This document shows positions 34,752 to 49,158 of a DNA stretch of 64,000 nucleotides, piece by piece. How positions within the stretch are numbered: the first letter of the stretch is position 1; the number at the start of each line of letters is the position of its first letter. The notes below the pieces were generated by a model, which was not told the DNA's origin, did no database searches, and was given only the letters and a program-made list of their open reading frames with translations. This stretch comes from Pseudomonas orientalis (GTDB taxonomy: Bacteria > Pseudomonadota > Gammaproteobacteria > Pseudomonadales > Pseudomonadaceae), in assembly GCF_002934065.1 (NCBI RefSeq), contig NZ_CP018049.1:2416501-2480500 (forward strand), given 5' to 3'. Made by a program: the position numbers and the translations under genes.

Positions 34752-37289
34752 TCAGGCCTCGACGCCGATCATGCTGCGGATTTTGGTGGCCAGCAGGTCG
34801 ATGGAAAATGGCTTGGCCACCATGTCCATGCCGTCCTCCAGGAAGCCCTGGCGTTCAGCGGCTTTCTCGGCATAACCGGTCATAAACAGCACGCGCAGGC
34901 CCGGACGATGCTGGCGGGCGATTTCCGCCAGTTGCCTGCCGTTCATGCCCGGCAGGCCGACGTCGGTCACCAGTAAATCCACGCGCAGGTCCGACTCCAG
35001 CAGCGGCAGCGCGGCCCGGGCATCCGCCGCCTGGTGAGCGGTATAGCCCAGTTCGTCGAGTACGTTGACCACCAGCATGCGCACCGCCGGGTCGTCCTCG
35101 ACCACCACCACGGCTTCCCCGGCCAGGGCCACCGGGGCTTCGCCCAGGCTGGCCGGCAGGCTGCTTTCCAGCGCGGTGCCATGCAGACGTGGCAGGTACA
35201 GGCGCACGCACGTGCCCTGGCCGGGCTCGCTCTGGATAGTCACATGGCCCCCGGACTGTTGGGCGAAGCCGTAGATCATCGACAAGCCCAGGCCGGTGCC
35301 TTGGCCGATGGGTTTGGTGGTGAAGAACGGGTCGAAGGCCTTGGCGAGGATTTTCGGCGCCATGCCGCTGCCGTTGTCGCGCACCCCGAGCATCACATAG
35401 TCGCCGGCCTTGACCGGCTCCAGGGTGGTGATATCGGTGCCATCCAGATAGCTGTTGGCGGTTTCGATCAGCAGTTCGCCGCCGTCGGGCATGGCGTCGC
35501 GGGCGTTGATCACCAGGTTGAGCAGGGCATTTTCCAGTTGGCTGGCGTCGGTGTTCACCGGCCAGATGTCTTTGCCAAGCTGCACGTTGAGGGTGATATG
35601 CGCGCCCTTGGTGCGGCGAAAGAGATCCTCCAGGGACGCCACCAGCTGGTTGGGGTCGGTGGGGCGTCGGTCCAGCGATTGGCGCCGTGAGAACGCCAGC
35701 AGCCGGTGGGTAAGGGCGGCGGCGCGGTGGGCGGACGTCACGGCGGCATCGGCAAAGCGGCCGATGTCCTCGCTGCGGCCGTCGGCAATGTAGCGTTGCA
35801 TCAGGTCCAGGCTGCCGATGATACCGGTGAGCATATTGTTGAAGTCGTGGGCGATACCGCCCGTGAGCTGGCCCACCGCTTCCATTTTCTGCGCGTGGCG
35901 CAAGGCGTCTTCGGCCCGTTCGCGTTCGAACATCTCATTCTGCAGCCGCTGGTTGGCCTCGGCCAGTGCCTGGGTGCGCTGGGCCACGCGTTCTTCGAGG
36001 TTCTCATTGAGATGGCGCAGGGCTTCTTCGGTAAGCTTGCGTTCGGTCTCATCGATCACAAAGATGTAGAAACCGTTCACCGAGCCGTCGTTGCTGAAGC
36101 GCGGCAGGTACTTCATCAAGGCATGGCGCGCGCGCCCGTCGCGGTGCGGCGTGACGGTCATGAAACTGCACGCCTTGCCGTTGAGCGCGGCGGCGATCTT
36201 GTCGGCGCGTCCGGCGTAGACGTCGTCGCCGATGACTTCGCGGATGGTCTTGCCGTACAGCTCTTGCGGCGTTTGGCCGTACCAGTCGAGGTAGGCACTG
36301 TTGTTCAGGCGAAAGCGCTGCTCGTGGTCGACGTAGCCGATCAACACCGGCATGGCGTTGATGATCAGTTGCAGCTCGGTCTGGCTTTGACGCAGCGCCT
36401 GTTCGGTGTGCTTGCGCTCGGTGAGGTCGAGCGCGGCGCCAAGGAACCGCGCCGGCCGTCCGTGCGGGTCCTTGTAGCAGCGGCCCCGGGCAAACACCCA
36501 GCGCACCTGCCCGTCGGCTTGCTGCAGGCGGTATTCCTCGGCGTATTCGGTGCCGTGGGTGATGCAGTGCTTGATGCTGCGCGTGACCGTGCCACGGTCT
36601 TCGGGGTGCACCCCGAGCAGGTAGGCGCTGATGGGCAACAGGCCGGCGTCATTCGGGTCGACGCCATGCAAGTGAGCGAAATGCGCGTCGGCGATAAAGC
36701 GGTCTTCGCCGATGTCCCAGTCCCAGGTGCCCACCGCGTCGGTCGCCGCCAGTGCCAGCTGCAGGCGCTGCTCGGTGCTGTGCTGGGCCTTGAGGCTGTC
36801 TTCGGAACGCTGCTGCAGTTCGAGGGTTTTGCTGCGCCGCTCGTTGGTTTCGATGGCGGTGACCAGGATGCCGGCCACGCGGCCGCTTTCATCGCGCACC
36901 GGGCTGTAGGTCAGGTCGAGCCAGATTTCAGTGTCGCGCTGGTTGCGCTGCAGCACGAAACATTGCTCGCTGAAGGTCCGCACCTGGCCACCGAGCACCG
37001 CGTCGTAGATCGGCGCGGCAAAGCCCTGCAGTTCCGGCCAGGTGGTGTGTACCGGCTGGCCGAGGGCGTCGGGGTGCTTGTTGCCGGCCAGCAGGGCGAA
37101 GCCATCGTTGTAGAGCTGGATGAGTTGCTCGCCCCAGAGCAGCAGCATCGGCATGGGCGAATGCACCACGATATCCACGGCGGTGCGCAGACTTTGCGGC
37201 CAGTCATTGGCCTCACCGAGGGGGCTTTGCGCCCAGTCCAGCCGCTCGATCAGTGCAGCGGCCTCGCTACCGGTGGATGTTCCATTCAT
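34752..37289 (-). CDS. Soluble PAS-domain hybrid histidine kinase with receiver
   Basis: An 845-residue sensor kinase without membrane spans. N-terminal PAS/GAF-like region (about 15-150), PAS domains near 180-310 and 315-435, a coiled region, then the H-box [14 protein letters not shown] near residue 490, an ATPase domain with [20 protein letters not shown] and [10 protein letters not shown] (600-700), and a C-terminal receiver (about 725-845) with EDDPAVR and the phosphoacceptor Asp in [14 protein letters not shown] 37289 is preferred to the upstream frame from 37382. The input signal and output partner are unknown; no response regulator gene is adjacent. Confidence 0.9.
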   Translation of the reverse strand: MNGTSTGSEAAALIERLDWAQSPLGEANDWPQSLRTAVDIVVHSPMPMLLLWGEQLIQLYNDGFALLAGNKHPDALGQPVHTTWPELQGFAAPIYDAVLGGQVRTFSEQCFVLQRNQRDTEIWLDLTYSPVRDESGRVAGILVTAIETNERRSKTLELQQRSEDSLKAQHSTEQRLQLALAATDAVGTWDWDIGEDRFIADAHFAHLHGVDPNDAGLLPISAYLLGVHPEDRGTVTRSIKHCITHGTEYAEEYRLQQADGQVRWVFARGRCYKDPHGRPARFLGAALDLTERKHTEQALRQSQTELQLIINAMPVLIGYVDHEQRFRLNNSAYLDWYGQTPQELYGKTIREVIGDDVYAGRADKIAAALNGKACSFMTVTPHRDGRARHALMKYLPRFSNDGSVNGFYIFVIDETERKLTEEALRHLNENLEERVAQRTQALAEANQRLQNEMFERERAEDALRHAQKMEAVGQLTGGIAHDFNNMLTGIIGSLDLMQRYIADGRSEDIGRFADAAVTSAHRAAALTHRLLAFSRRQSLDRRPTDPNQLVASLEDLFRRTKGAHITLNVQLGKDIWPVNTDASQLENALLNLVINARDAMPDGGELLIETANSYLDGTDITTLEPVKAGDYVMLGVRDNGSGMAPKILAKAFDPFFTTKPIGQGTGLGLSMIYGFAQQSGGHVTIQSEPGQGTCVRLYLPRLHGTALESSLPASLGEAPVALAGEAVVVVEDDPAVRMLVVNVLDELGYTAHQAADARAALPLLESDLRVDLLVTDVGLPGMNGRQLAEIARQHRPGLRVLFMTGYAEKAAERQGFLEDGMDMVAKPFSIDLLATKIRSMIGVEA

Positions 37290-37428
37290 GAAAAAGCCCT
37301 GCGCTTGACGCTTTGAAAAAAAGACAACACCTATTATCCCTAGAGAGAACCACGGGTGGCTACCTCGGAAAATAGCATGCATTTTCGGATTTTTTCAAAA
37401 ACGCCGCATCAGCGCTGAAACCTTTCAT

Positions 37429-39384
<1,956 letters not shown>

Positions 39385-39434
39385 AGCGAGATCTCTTGTT
39401 CTTATGCACGTTCTTCCAAGCAATGGAGTTCCAG

Positions 39435-39522
39435 TGTGGGAGGGGGCTTGCCCCCGATGGCGGTGGTTCAGCTGGCACATGTGATACTGATCCACTGCCA
39501 TCGGGGGCAAGCCCCTCCCACA
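39435..39522. repeat. REP pair between hbdH and aacS
   Basis: Facing arms GTGGGAGGGGGCTTGCCCCC and GGGGGCAAGCCCCTCCCACA in the 158-base gap inside the ketone-body run, so transcription of aacS may be partly separate from the upstream genes. Confidence 0.9.
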
Positions 39523-39542
39523 TTAATCTCCACTGTCTGGGG

Positions 39543-40316
39543 TTATTGGGCCAGCCAGCCGCCATCGATATTCCACGCCGCACCCCGCACCTGAGCGCCT
39601 GCTTCGCTGCATAAAAACAGCACCAACTCGCCCAACTGCGACGGCGTCACAAACTCCAGCGACGGCTGCTTCTCCGCCAGCAGATCCTGCTGCGCCTGCT
39701 GCGGCTGCACCCCACTGGCCACGCGATCATCAATCTGCTTCTGCACCAGCGGGGTCAGCACCCAACCTGGGCAAATGGCATTGCACGTCACGTTGCTGGT
39801 GGCGGTTTCCAGGCCGACGACTTTGGTCAGGCCGATGACCCCATGCTTGGCCGCCACATAGGCCGCCTTGCCCACCGAGCCTACCTGACCATGCACCGAG
39901 GCAATGTTGACGATGCGTCCCCAGCCCCTGGCCTTCATGCCCGGCAGGCTCAGGCGGGTGGCGTGGAACACCGATGACAGGTTGATGGCGATGATCGCGT
40001 CCCAACGCTCCACCGGAAAGTCTTCCACCGCCGCCACGTGCTGGATGCCGGCGTTATTGACCAGAATGTCGACGCCGCCGAACTCACGCTCGGCATAGGC
40101 CAGCATCTCGGCGATCTGCGCCGGGTCGCTGACATCCGCCGGGTGATGCCCGACCTTGCCGCCAAACGCCTGCACTTGGGCGATCACCGCGCTGGCGTCG
40201 CCGAAGCCGTTGAGGATCAGGTTGGCGCCGGCCTTGGCCAGGCTCAGGGCAATGCCCAGGCCGATGCCGCTGGTGGAGCCGGTGACCAGGGCCGTCTTGC
40301 CGTTCAATGTCGTCAT
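39543..40316 (-). CDS. 3-hydroxybutyrate dehydrogenase
   Basis: A 257-residue short-chain dehydrogenase that oxidises D-3-hydroxybutyrate to acetoacetate with NAD. Cofactor motif TGSTSGIG (residues 11-18), NNAG near 90, the catalytic YVAAKHG near 155, and the typical family C-terminus AAWNIDGGWLAQ. ATG 40316 is preferred to the upstream start. It lies 7 bases after the permease gene. Confidence 0.93.
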   Translation of the reverse strand: MTTLNGKTALVTGSTSGIGLGIALSLAKAGANLILNGFGDASAVIAQVQAFGGKVGHHPADVSDPAQIAEMLAYAEREFGGVDILVNNAGIQHVAAVEDFPVERWDAIIAINLSSVFHATRLSLPGMKARGWGRIVNIASVHGQVGSVGKAAYVAAKHGVIGLTKVVGLETATSNVTCNAICPGWVLTPLVQKQIDDRVASGVQPQQAQQDLLAEKQPSLEFVTPSQLGELVLFLCSEAGAQVRGAAWNIDGGWLAQ

Positions 40317-40323
40317 GAAAACC

Positions 40324-41715
40324 TCACACAATGCCGGTGGCGTAGAAAGTACCGATCACCACGAACACCGCGAGGGTCTTGATGATCGTGATGCCGAAAA
40401 TGTCCTTGTAGGCTTCGCGGTGAGTCAGCCCGGTCACCGCCAGCAGCGTGATCACCGCGCCGTTGTGGGGCAGGGTGTCCATGCCGCCGCTGGCCATGGC
40501 CGCGACCCGGTGCAGCACTTCAAGGGGGATATTGGCCGCATGGGCCGCTGAAATAAAGCTTTCGGACATGGCTGCCAGGGCGATGCTCATGCCGCCGGAC
40601 GCAGACCCGGTGATCCCCGCGAGCAAGGTCACGGTAATAGCTTCGTTGACCAGCGGGTTGGGGATGCCCTTGAGCCAGTCCGCCAACACCAGAAAGCCCG
40701 GCAACGAGGCGATCACCGCACCAAAGCCGTATTCCGACGCGGTGTTCATGGCGGCGAGCAGCGCACCGCTGACCGCACTTTTACTGCCGTCGGCCAGCTT
40801 GTTCTTGATCGCCGCGAAGCCGAACACCAGCACCACGATAATCCCCACCAGCAACGCCGCCTGCACTGCCCAGATCGCCGTGAGCTTGGCGATGTCGGTG
40901 GTCACCGGGGTGCTCATGCCGGGCAGGCTGAGGCTGTGGGTCTTGCCGTACCACTGCGGGATCCAGTGGGTGAACAGCAGGTTCATCACTCCCACCAGAA
41001 TCAGCGGCGACAGCGCGACCCAGGGGTTGGGCAGGGTCAGGTTTTCGGCGGTTTCCGGTTCGTTGCGCAGCTCGGTGCCATAGCCTTCACCTGCGCGCTG
41101 GGCCTTGTTGCGCTGGCGTGCGAGGTACAGCATGCCGGCGCAGAACACGAAGATCGTGCCGATCAGCCCGAGCCACGGCGCCGCCCAGGCGGTGGTGTTG
41201 AAGAAGGTGCTGGGGATGATGTTCTGGATCTGCGGCGTGCCGGGCAGGGCGTCCATGGTGAACGAAAACGCACCGAGGGCGATGGTGGCCGGGATAAGGC
41301 GCTTGGGGATATTGCTCTGGCGGAACATCTCCGCGGCAAACGGGTACACCGCAAACACCACCACGAACAGTGACACACCGCCGTAGGTGAGCAGGGCGCA
41401 GACCAAAACGATCACCAGCATCGCCTGGCGCGTGCCGAGCACACGAATGGCAGCGGCGACAATCGAGCGCGAAAAGCCTGACAGCTCGATCAGCTTGCCG
41501 AACACCGCACCGAGCAGGAACACCGGGAAATACAGTTTGATAAAGCCGACCATCTTCTCCATGAACACCCCGGTAAAGGCCGGGGCGACAGCGGACGGGT
41601 CGGTGAGCAACACCGCGCCGAGGGCGGCGATCGGGGCAAACAGGATGACGCTGTAGCCACGGTAGGCAGCCAGCATCAGCAGCGCCAGGGCTGCCAGGGC
41701 AATGATCACACTCAT
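40324..41715 (-). CDS. GntP-family permease, probably for 3-hydroxybutyrate
   Basis: A 463-residue inner-membrane permease with about twelve spans of the gluconate:H+ symporter (GntP) family, the type commonly linked to hbdH in pseudomonads. Recognisable segments are the N-terminal AYRGYSVILFAPIAAL and GMDTLPHNGAVI near the C-terminus. The operon context points to 3-hydroxybutyrate or acetoacetate rather than gluconate. GGAGACAC precedes ATG 41715. A sigma-54 promoter lies about 55-70 bases upstream. Confidence 0.88.
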   Translation of the reverse strand: MSVIIALAALALLMLAAYRGYSVILFAPIAALGAVLLTDPSAVAPAFTGVFMEKMVGFIKLYFPVFLLGAVFGKLIELSGFSRSIVAAAIRVLGTRQAMLVIVLVCALLTYGGVSLFVVVFAVYPFAAEMFRQSNIPKRLIPATIALGAFSFTMDALPGTPQIQNIIPSTFFNTTAWAAPWLGLIGTIFVFCAGMLYLARQRNKAQRAGEGYGTELRNEPETAENLTLPNPWVALSPLILVGVMNLLFTHWIPQWYGKTHSLSLPGMSTPVTTDIAKLTAIWAVQAALLVGIIVVLVFGFAAIKNKLADGSKSAVSGALLAAMNTASEYGFGAVIASLPGFLVLADWLKGIPNPLVNEAITVTLLAGITGSASGGMSIALAAMSESFISAAHAANIPLEVLHRVAAMASGGMDTLPHNGAVITLLAVTGLTHREAYKDIFGITIIKTLAVFVVIGTFYATGIV

Positions 41716-41769
41716 GGTGTGTCTCCATCGGATTGTTATTGTTGTGGGGTGGGGCTTTGGGGAAGGTAT

Positions 41770-41785
41770 AGCGAGATGTGTGCCA
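41770..41785 (-). promoter_or_regulatory. Sigma-54 promoter for gntP-hbdH-aacS
   Basis: On the minus strand TGGCACACATCTCGCT matches the consensus TGGCACG-N4-TTGCT with exact -24 GG and -12 GC at the right spacing. Transcription would start about 44 bases before the permease ATG. The next gene upstream encodes a sigma-54 activator, which supports the call. Confidence 0.75.
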
Positions 41786-41846
41786 AGTATTTAACGTGTT
41801 GAAATAAAAGGTTATTTATTGGATTTCACGTTGAATTTTCGGAGAG

Positions 41847-41864
41847 TGTCTCAATAGTGAGACA
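41847..41864. promoter_or_regulatory. Perfect palindrome TGTCTCA-N4-TGAGACA (likely enhancer site)
   Basis: An 18-base perfect dyad lies about 60-80 bases upstream of the sigma-54 promoter, where an enhancer-binding protein would bind. The adjacent activator gene (42000-43400) is the natural candidate. Confidence 0.65.
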
Positions 41865-41877
41865 AACACAGCTCAAA

Positions 41878-41966
41878 TGTGGGAGGGGGCTTGCCCCCGA
41901 TGGCGGTGTGTCAGTTGTATGTGCTCTAGCTGACAGACTGCTATCGGGGGCAAGCCCCCTCCCACA
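41878..41966. repeat. REP pair upstream of the gntP regulatory region
   Basis: Facing arms GTGGGAGGGGGCTTGCCCCC and GGGGGCAAGCCCCCTCCCAC between the activator's stop and the palindrome at 41847-41864; probably isolates the gntP promoter from readthrough. Confidence 0.9.
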
Positions 41967-41999
41967 TTGGGTTGTCTTTATATTGAGAGCGCTGTCTCT

Positions 42000-43400
<1,401 letters not shown>

Positions 43401-43413
43401 GGGTACGGGATCC

Positions 43414-43513
43414 TGTAGGAGCGAGCTTGCTCGCGAAGGTCGTCAACGATAATGCGGCGCTTCTGGAGGAATCTGGAGCATTCAATTTCTTCGCGAGCAA
43501 GCTCGCTCCTACA
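43414..43513. repeat. REP pair between yejF and the activator gene
   Basis: Arms TGTAGGAGCGAGCTTGCTCG and CGAGCAAGCTCGCTCCTACA around a spacer of about 50 bases. Its right end supplies the TAG stop codon of yejF (43509-43511 on the minus strand), and its left end abuts the AGGA of the next gene's ribosome site. Confidence 0.92.
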
Positions 43514-45080
43514 GGGGGATGTGGGCAGCGGCCAGCAATTCTTTGGTGTAGGGGTGTTGCGGCGACTCAAAGACATCATGACTGGCGCCGCGCTCCACCA
43601 CCTTGCCGTCCTTGACCACGATCATATCGTGGGCCATCGCACGCACCACCGCCAGGTCATGGCTGATGAACAGGTAAGTCAGGCCGTATTTCTCCTGCAG
43701 TTCGCGCAGCAAGGCCACCACTTGTTTTTGCACCGTACGGTCCAGTGCCGAGGTGGGTTCATCCAGCAGCATCAGCGCCGGCTTGAGCACCAGCGCACGC
43801 GCAATGGCGATACGTTGCCGCTGGCCGCCGGAAAACTCATGGGGGTAGCGATGGCGGCTGGCGGGGTCCAGGCCTACATCCTTGAGCACCTGAATCACCT
43901 GCGCTTCGCGCGCGTCGAGGCTGCACGGGGCATGCACTTCCAGGCCTTCGCTGATGATCTGCTGCACCGAAATGCGTGGGCTGAGGCTGCCATAGGGGTC
44001 CTGGAACACCACCTGCATCTGCTTGCGCCACGGCCGCATCTGCTGATGGTTGAGCGGGTCGAGGGCCTGGCCCTGGAAGCGGATGCTGCCGCTGGAGTCC
44101 AGCAAGCGCAGAATCGCCTGGCCGAGGGTGGACTTGCCCGAGCCGGACTCGCCGACAATCCCCAGGGTCTTGCCCCGTTGCACGCTCAGGCTGATGCCGT
44201 CCACCGCGCGCAGGTAGGTCTTGGGCCGAAACAACCCGCCGCCGAGGCGAAACTGCACGGTCAGGTCATCGACCTGCAAGACCGTCTCGCGCTCATCACT
44301 GCACAACACATCGCCGGACGGTTCGGCGTCCAGCAGCAGGCGGCTGTAAGGATGTTGAGGCGACGTGAACAGCGTCTGGCAATCGGCCTGCTCGACGATC
44401 TCCCCGGCGCGCATCACGCACACCCGCTGGGCAACGCTGCGCACCAGGTTGAGGTCATGGCTGATCAGCAGCAGTGACATGCCCAGGCGTTGCTGCAGGG
44501 ACTTGAGCAACAGCAGGATCTTGCGCTGCACGGTCACGTCCAGCGCGGTGGTGGGTTCGTCGGCAATCAGCAGCTCCGGCTCGCAGGCCAGGGCCATGGC
44601 GATCATCACCCGCTGGCGCTGGCCGCCGGAGAGTTGATGGGGATAGGCCTTGAGCCGTTCCCGGGGCTTCTGAATCCCCACCAGGTCGAGCAGTTCGAGG
44701 ATGCGCGCCTGCGCCGCCTTGCCGCCCAGGCCCTTGTGCAACAGCAGGGTCTCGCCGATCTGCTTTTCGACCGTGTGCAGAGGGTTCAGCGAGGTCATCG
44801 GCTCCTGGAAGATCATGGCAATGCGGTTGCCGCGCAGCTTTTGCAGGGCCGCAGGTGACGCGCCCATCAGTTCCTGGCCGCGGTACTTCACCGAGCCTGT
44901 GCTGTGCGCACCGGTTTCGGGCAGCAATTGCAGGATCGAATGGGCGGTCACGGATTTGCCCGAGCCCGACTCGCCCACCAGCGCCAGGCATTCGCCTGGG
45001 CGTACGTCCAGGCTCACCTTGCGCACCACGGTCTGGTCGCCGAACGCTACGCACAGGTCACGGATTTCAATCAGGTTCAT
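43509..45080 (-). CDS. yejF: Peptide ABC transporter ATPase (YejF type, two ATPase domains)
   Basis: A 523-residue fused ATPase. Both halves have a Walker A GESGSGKS (about residues 36 and 313) and a signature [16 protein letters not shown], with Walker [13 protein letters not shown] and [12 protein letters not shown]. It powers a peptide importer of the Yej/Opp/Dpp family (Yej handles microcin C and short peptides in E. coli). It starts 10 bases after yejE; the stop lies in a REP element. Confidence 0.93.
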   Translation of the reverse strand: MNLIEIRDLCVAFGDQTVVRKVSLDVRPGECLALVGESGSGKSVTAHSILQLLPETGAHSTGSVKYRGQELMGASPAALQKLRGNRIAMIFQEPMTSLNPLHTVEKQIGETLLLHKGLGGKAAQARILELLDLVGIQKPRERLKAYPHQLSGGQRQRVMIAMALACEPELLIADEPTTALDVTVQRKILLLLKSLQQRLGMSLLLISHDLNLVRSVAQRVCVMRAGEIVEQADCQTLFTSPQHPYSRLLLDAEPSGDVLCSDERETVLQVDDLTVQFRLGGGLFRPKTYLRAVDGISLSVQRGKTLGIVGESGSGKSTLGQAILRLLDSSGSIRFQGQALDPLNHQQMRPWRKQMQVVFQDPYGSLSPRISVQQIISEGLEVHAPCSLDAREAQVIQVLKDVGLDPASRHRYPHEFSGGQRQRIAIARALVLKPALMLLDEPTSALDRTVQKQVVALLRELQEKYGLTYLFISHDLAVVRAMAHDMIVVKDGKVVERGASHDVFESPQHPYTKELLAAAHIPL

Positions 45081-45090
45081 ACGCGATCAC

Positions 45091-46113
45091 TCATGAGCGA
45101 GGGTCGAAGGCATCACGCAACGCCTCGCCGATAAATACCAGCAGCGACAGGATCAGCGCCAGGGTGAAAAATGCCGTCAGGCCCAGCCACGGCGCTTGCA
45201 GGTTCTGCTTGCCCTGGGCGATCAACTCCCCCAGCGAAGCACTGCCGGCCGGCATGCCGAAGCCGAGGAAGTCCAGGGCGCTCAAGGTCGAAATCGCCCC
45301 GGTCAGGATGAACGGCAGGTAGCTCAAGGTCGCGGTCATGGCATTGGGCAGGATATGCCGGGCGATGATCTTGCCGTCGCCCAGGCCCAAGGCGCGTGCG
45401 GCCTTGACGTATTCCAGGTTGCGCCCGCGCAGGAACTCGGCGCGCACTACGTCCACCAGGGCCAGCCAGGAAAACAGCGCCATGATCCCCAGCAGCCACC
45501 AGAAATTCGGCTCGACGAACCCCGACAGAATAATCAGCAGGTACAGCACCGGCAGGCCCGACCACACCTCCAGGATGCGTTGGCCCAGCAAGTCCACCCA
45601 GCCGCCGTAGTAACCCTGCAACGCGCCGGCGGCGATGCCGATGGCTGCGCTGATCGCGGTCAACGCCAGGGCAAACAGGATCGACACGCGCGCGCCGAAG
45701 ATGACTCGCGCGAGCACATCCCGCGACTGGTCATCGGTGCCCAGCCAGTTCACCGTCGACGGCGGGCTGGGGGCAGGGCGGGTCAATTCGTAGTTGGGGG
45801 TGTCGTCGCTGAAGGGGATGGGGGGAAACAGCATCCAGCCGCCGTCCTGCTTTATCAGCTTTTGCACGTAGTCACTGCGGTAGTCGGCCTGGAACGGCAG
45901 TTGCCCGCCGAACTGCTGCTCGGTGTAGCGCTTGAATACGGGGAAATACAGCTCGTTCTTGAAGCTGAGCACCAGGGGCTTGTCATTGGCGATCAACTCG
46001 CCGCCCAACGTCAGGATAAACAGGCCGATGAAGAGCCACAGGGACCACCAGCCGCGACGGTTCTTTTTGAAACGCTCGAACCGCCGACGCGCCACGGGAG
46101 ACAGATTGAGCAT
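45091..46113 (-). CDS. yejE: Peptide ABC transporter permease (YejE type)
   Basis: A 340-residue permease with an N-terminal cytoplasmic stretch (RRRFERFKKNRRGWWSLW), about six spans and a periplasmic region of about 90 residues between spans one and two. EAA-loop segment VKAARALGLGDGKII near residue 240. Start and the yejB stop share one base (TGATG arrangement), indicating coupled translation. Confidence 0.92.
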   Translation of the reverse strand: MLNLSPVARRRFERFKKNRRGWWSLWLFIGLFILTLGGELIANDKPLVLSFKNELYFPVFKRYTEQQFGGQLPFQADYRSDYVQKLIKQDGGWMLFPPIPFSDDTPNYELTRPAPSPPSTVNWLGTDDQSRDVLARVIFGARVSILFALALTAISAAIGIAAGALQGYYGGWVDLLGQRILEVWSGLPVLYLLIILSGFVEPNFWWLLGIMALFSWLALVDVVRAEFLRGRNLEYVKAARALGLGDGKIIARHILPNAMTATLSYLPFILTGAISTLSALDFLGFGMPAGSASLGELIAQGKQNLQAPWLGLTAFFTLALILSLLVFIGEALRDAFDPRS

Positions 46114-47171
46114 CAGGCGTTCCTCGCGGCAAAGTCGATACGCGGGTCCACCAGGGTGTAGCAGAGGTCACCGATGAGTTTGATCAAGAGGCCGAACAGG
46201 GTAAAGATAAACAGTGAACCAAACACCACCGGATAATCCCGCGACACCGCTGCCTCATAGCTCATGCGGCCCAGGCCATCGAGGGAAAAAATTACCTCGA
46301 TCAGCAGCGAACCGGCGAAGAACACGCTGATGAACGCCTGGGGAATCCCGGAAATCACCAGCAGCATCGCGTTGCGAAACACATGGCCGTAGAGCACACG
46401 GCGTTCGCTCAAACCCTTGGCGCGCGCGGTCACCACGTACTGTCGGGTGATTTCGTTGAGGAACGAGTTTTTGGTGAGAATGGTCAAGGTGGCGAACCCG
46501 CCGATCACCAGCGCCGTTACCGGTAATACCAGGTGCCAGAAGTAGTCGGCGATCTTGCCCACGGTGCTCAGTTCTTCGAAGTTCTCCGACACTAGTCCGC
46601 GCACCGGGAACCAGTTCAGCGAGGTGCCGCCGGCAAATACCACGATCAGGAACATCGCGAACAGGAACGCCGGCATGGCGTAGCCGATCACGATGGCGGT
46701 GCTGCTCCATACATCAAAGCTGCTGCCATGGCGCACCGCCTTGCGTATCCCCAAGGGGATCGACACCAGGTAGGTAATCAAGGTGGCCCACAAACCGAGG
46801 GAAATGGTCACAGGCATCTTTTCCAGGATCAGGTCGATCACCGTTGCGCCGCGAAAGAAGCTGTTGCCGAAGTCCAGTCGGGCGTAGCTCTTGAGCATCA
46901 GCCACAGGCGTTCCGGCGCAGGCTTGTCGAAGCCGTACTGCTTTTCGATGTCCTTGATCAGTTTCGGGTCCAGGCCGCGGCTGGCCCGCGAGCCGCTGAT
47001 GCCTTCGCCTGCAGCGCCTGCGACACCGCCGCCGCCGATGCCTTGCAGGTGGGCGATGGCTTGTTCGACCGGCCCGCCCGGCGCGGCTTGCACGATGACG
47101 AAATTGACCAGCAGGATGATCACCAGGGTTGGGATGATCAGCAGCAGGCGCCGCACGATATAGGCAAACAT
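46113..47171 (-). CDS. yejB: Peptide ABC transporter permease (YejB type)
   Basis: A 352-residue permease of the DppB/OppB type beginning [16 protein letters not shown], with a [13 protein letters not shown] segment and about six spans; the EAA loop is near [18 protein letters not shown] 47171 shares one base with the yejA stop; the upstream frame to 47246 lies inside yejA and is not used. Confidence 0.92.
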   Translation of the reverse strand: MFAYIVRRLLLIIPTLVIILLVNFVIVQAAPGGPVEQAIAHLQGIGGGGVAGAAGEGISGSRASRGLDPKLIKDIEKQYGFDKPAPERLWLMLKSYARLDFGNSFFRGATVIDLILEKMPVTISLGLWATLITYLVSIPLGIRKAVRHGSSFDVWSSTAIVIGYAMPAFLFAMFLIVVFAGGTSLNWFPVRGLVSENFEELSTVGKIADYFWHLVLPVTALVIGGFATLTILTKNSFLNEITRQYVVTARAKGLSERRVLYGHVFRNAMLLVISGIPQAFISVFFAGSLLIEVIFSLDGLGRMSYEAAVSRDYPVVFGSLFIFTLFGLLIKLIGDLCYTLVDPRIDFAARNA

Positions 47172-49030
47172 CAGCGCGCGCCCCCGCGTTTTTCCAGCTT
47201 GGCGCGCATCTGTTCGTTTGTCAGTGGCGTCGGGCTGACTTCCCACCAGGTTTCCAGGGCTTCATCGTTTTTCGCCTCGATGGCCGGTCGGCCGAAGCGG
47301 TTCCACCACGCCGCGGAAGTGCCGGGCGGGTAGTAGTTTGGAATCCACAGGTAGTTCCATTGCAGCACCCGGTCCAGCGCGTGGGCGTAGGTGAGCATCT
47401 GCGCCTGGGTGTCGGCCTTGACCAGGCCCTTGACCAGGCTGTCGACGGCCGGATCCTGCAGCACCATGTAGTTGTTGGCGCCCGGATCGAACGCGGCGGC
47501 GGAACCGAAGAAATTGTACAACTCCATGCCCGGCGATGCCGTGACCGGAAAGCCGGTGACAATCATGTCGTAATCCCGTGCCATCAGGCGGTTGACGTAT
47601 TGGGAGGAGTCGATGCGGCGGACATTCAAGGTGATACCGATTTGCGCCAGGTTGCGCTTGTACGGCAGCAGCAGACGTTCCACACCCGCCTGGGCATTGA
47701 GGAAGGTAAATTCCAGCGGCTCGCCCTCGGCATTGACCAGCCTGTCGCCGTCAGGCTTCCAGCCTGCCTGCTCCAGCAGGGCCAGGGCCTGCAGCTGTTT
47801 GTCGCGGATCACGCCGCTGCCATCGGTGACAGGCGCCTTGAACACCTGGGTGAATACTTCATCGGGAATCTGCCCGCGCAGGGGTTCAAGGATCGCCAGT
47901 TCTTCCCGGCTGGGTAACTGGGTAGCGGCAAGCGGGCTGTTGGAGAAAAAGCTCTGCTGGCGGATGTACAGGTTGCGCATCATCTGCCGGTTGGCCCATT
48001 CGAAATCCCATAGCATGGCCAGGGCCTGACGCACGCGGCGGTCCTTGAACATCGGCTTTTGCACATTGAACACATAGCCCTGGGCCGGTTGCGGCATTTC
48101 CTTGGCCAGGTGCGCGCGCTGCAGGCGGCCATCATCCAGGGCCGGACCGTTGTAGCCGATGGAGTAGCCGGTGGCGGAAAACTCTCGGTTGAAATCGTAG
48201 GCGCCGCCGCGCAGCACCTGGCGCGCCACTTCGGTGTCGCCAAAATATTCCAGGCTCAGGTGATCGAAGTTGTACAGGCCACGGCTGACCGGCAGGTCCT
48301 TGCCCCACCAATCGGGATCGCGGGTAAAGGTGATGGTGCTGCCGGAGTCGATCTTGCTGACCTTGTACGGGCCACTGCCCAGGGGCGCTTCATAGCCGCC
48401 GCCATTGGCGAAGTCGCGGGTCTTCCACCAATGTTCGGGAAACACCGGCAGGGTCGCGATATCCAGGGGCAGGGTGCGGTTTTCATTGCTGGCAAAGTCG
48501 AAACGCACCTGGCGCTCGCCTTCGACTTCGACATGCTTGACGTCGGCAAACAGCGTGCGAAAACGCAGGCTGCCTTGGGTCATCAATAAATCGAAGCTGT
48601 AACGCACGTCTTCGGCGGTGATGGGTTTGCCATCGGCAAAACGCGCCTTGGGGTTGAGGTAGAAACGCAGCGACAGCCCGTCGTCGGCGCGCTCCATTTT
48701 TTCGGCAACCAGGCCGTAGACGGTATAGGGCTCATCCAGGGAGCGCTGGGCCAGGGGCGCGTAGAGCCAGCCATCAACCTGAGACACACCGATGCCTTTG
48801 TCGATATACGGCAAAACATGATCAAAGCGCCCGATCTCCAGGGCGGAGCGGCGCAGGCTGCCGCCTTTGGGCGCATCCGGGTTGGCATAGTCGAAATGGC
48901 TGAAGCCGTCGGGATATTTGGCCGGCTCGCCGTACACCGTGAGGGAAGCTTGTGGCGCCGCGATCACGGTGGTGCCGGTCATAAACAGGACCAGGGTGAT
49001 GCTGAACAGTTTTGGAAAAGCCAATCGCAT
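47171..49030 (-). CDS. yejA: Peptide ABC transporter substrate-binding protein (YejA type)
   Basis: A 619-residue family-5 periplasmic binding protein with a signal peptide (about residues 1-24, ending GTTVIAA), then [22 protein letters not shown], a YejA hallmark with PKGGSLR. First gene of the A-B-E-F operon. It binds oligopeptides or peptide-linked antibiotics in its family; the ligand here is not determined. Confidence 0.92.
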   Translation of the reverse strand: MRLAFPKLFSITLVLFMTGTTVIAAPQASLTVYGEPAKYPDGFSHFDYANPDAPKGGSLRRSALEIGRFDHVLPYIDKGIGVSQVDGWLYAPLAQRSLDEPYTVYGLVAEKMERADDGLSLRFYLNPKARFADGKPITAEDVRYSFDLLMTQGSLRFRTLFADVKHVEVEGERQVRFDFASNENRTLPLDIATLPVFPEHWWKTRDFANGGGYEAPLGSGPYKVSKIDSGSTITFTRDPDWWGKDLPVSRGLYNFDHLSLEYFGDTEVARQVLRGGAYDFNREFSATGYSIGYNGPALDDGRLQRAHLAKEMPQPAQGYVFNVQKPMFKDRRVRQALAMLWDFEWANRQMMRNLYIRQQSFFSNSPLAATQLPSREELAILEPLRGQIPDEVFTQVFKAPVTDGSGVIRDKQLQALALLEQAGWKPDGDRLVNAEGEPLEFTFLNAQAGVERLLLPYKRNLAQIGITLNVRRIDSSQYVNRLMARDYDMIVTGFPVTASPGMELYNFFGSAAAFDPGANNYMVLQDPAVDSLVKGLVKADTQAQMLTYAHALDRVLQWNYLWIPNYYPPGTSAAWWNRFGRPAIEAKNDEALETWWEVSPTPLTNEQMRAKLEKRGGAR

Positions 49031-49106
49031 TATCAGCCTTGAGCGCGGATGAACATAAAGGGAGAGCGGTACGTTAACGGCTTAAGCGTCGTCAGTCATC
49101 ACATGC

Positions 49107-49136
49107 ACAACGGCCCACCAAATGGCGGGCCGTTGT
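49107..49136 (-). terminator. Stem-loop after the second parvulin gene
   Basis: ACAACGGCCCACC (49107-49119) pairs with GGCGGGCCGTTGT (49124-49136) around a four-base loop, allowing one mismatch. It lies 22 bases past the parvulin stop on the minus strand and ahead of yejA. There is no long T-run. Confidence 0.55.
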
Positions 49137-49158
49137 TTACAGCATCAGCAAGGACCGA

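Noticed and set aside
35706..37316. A 536-codon plus-strand frame opposite the hybrid histidine kinase
   Set aside because: No family features; the kinase on the other strand has all its motifs in order.
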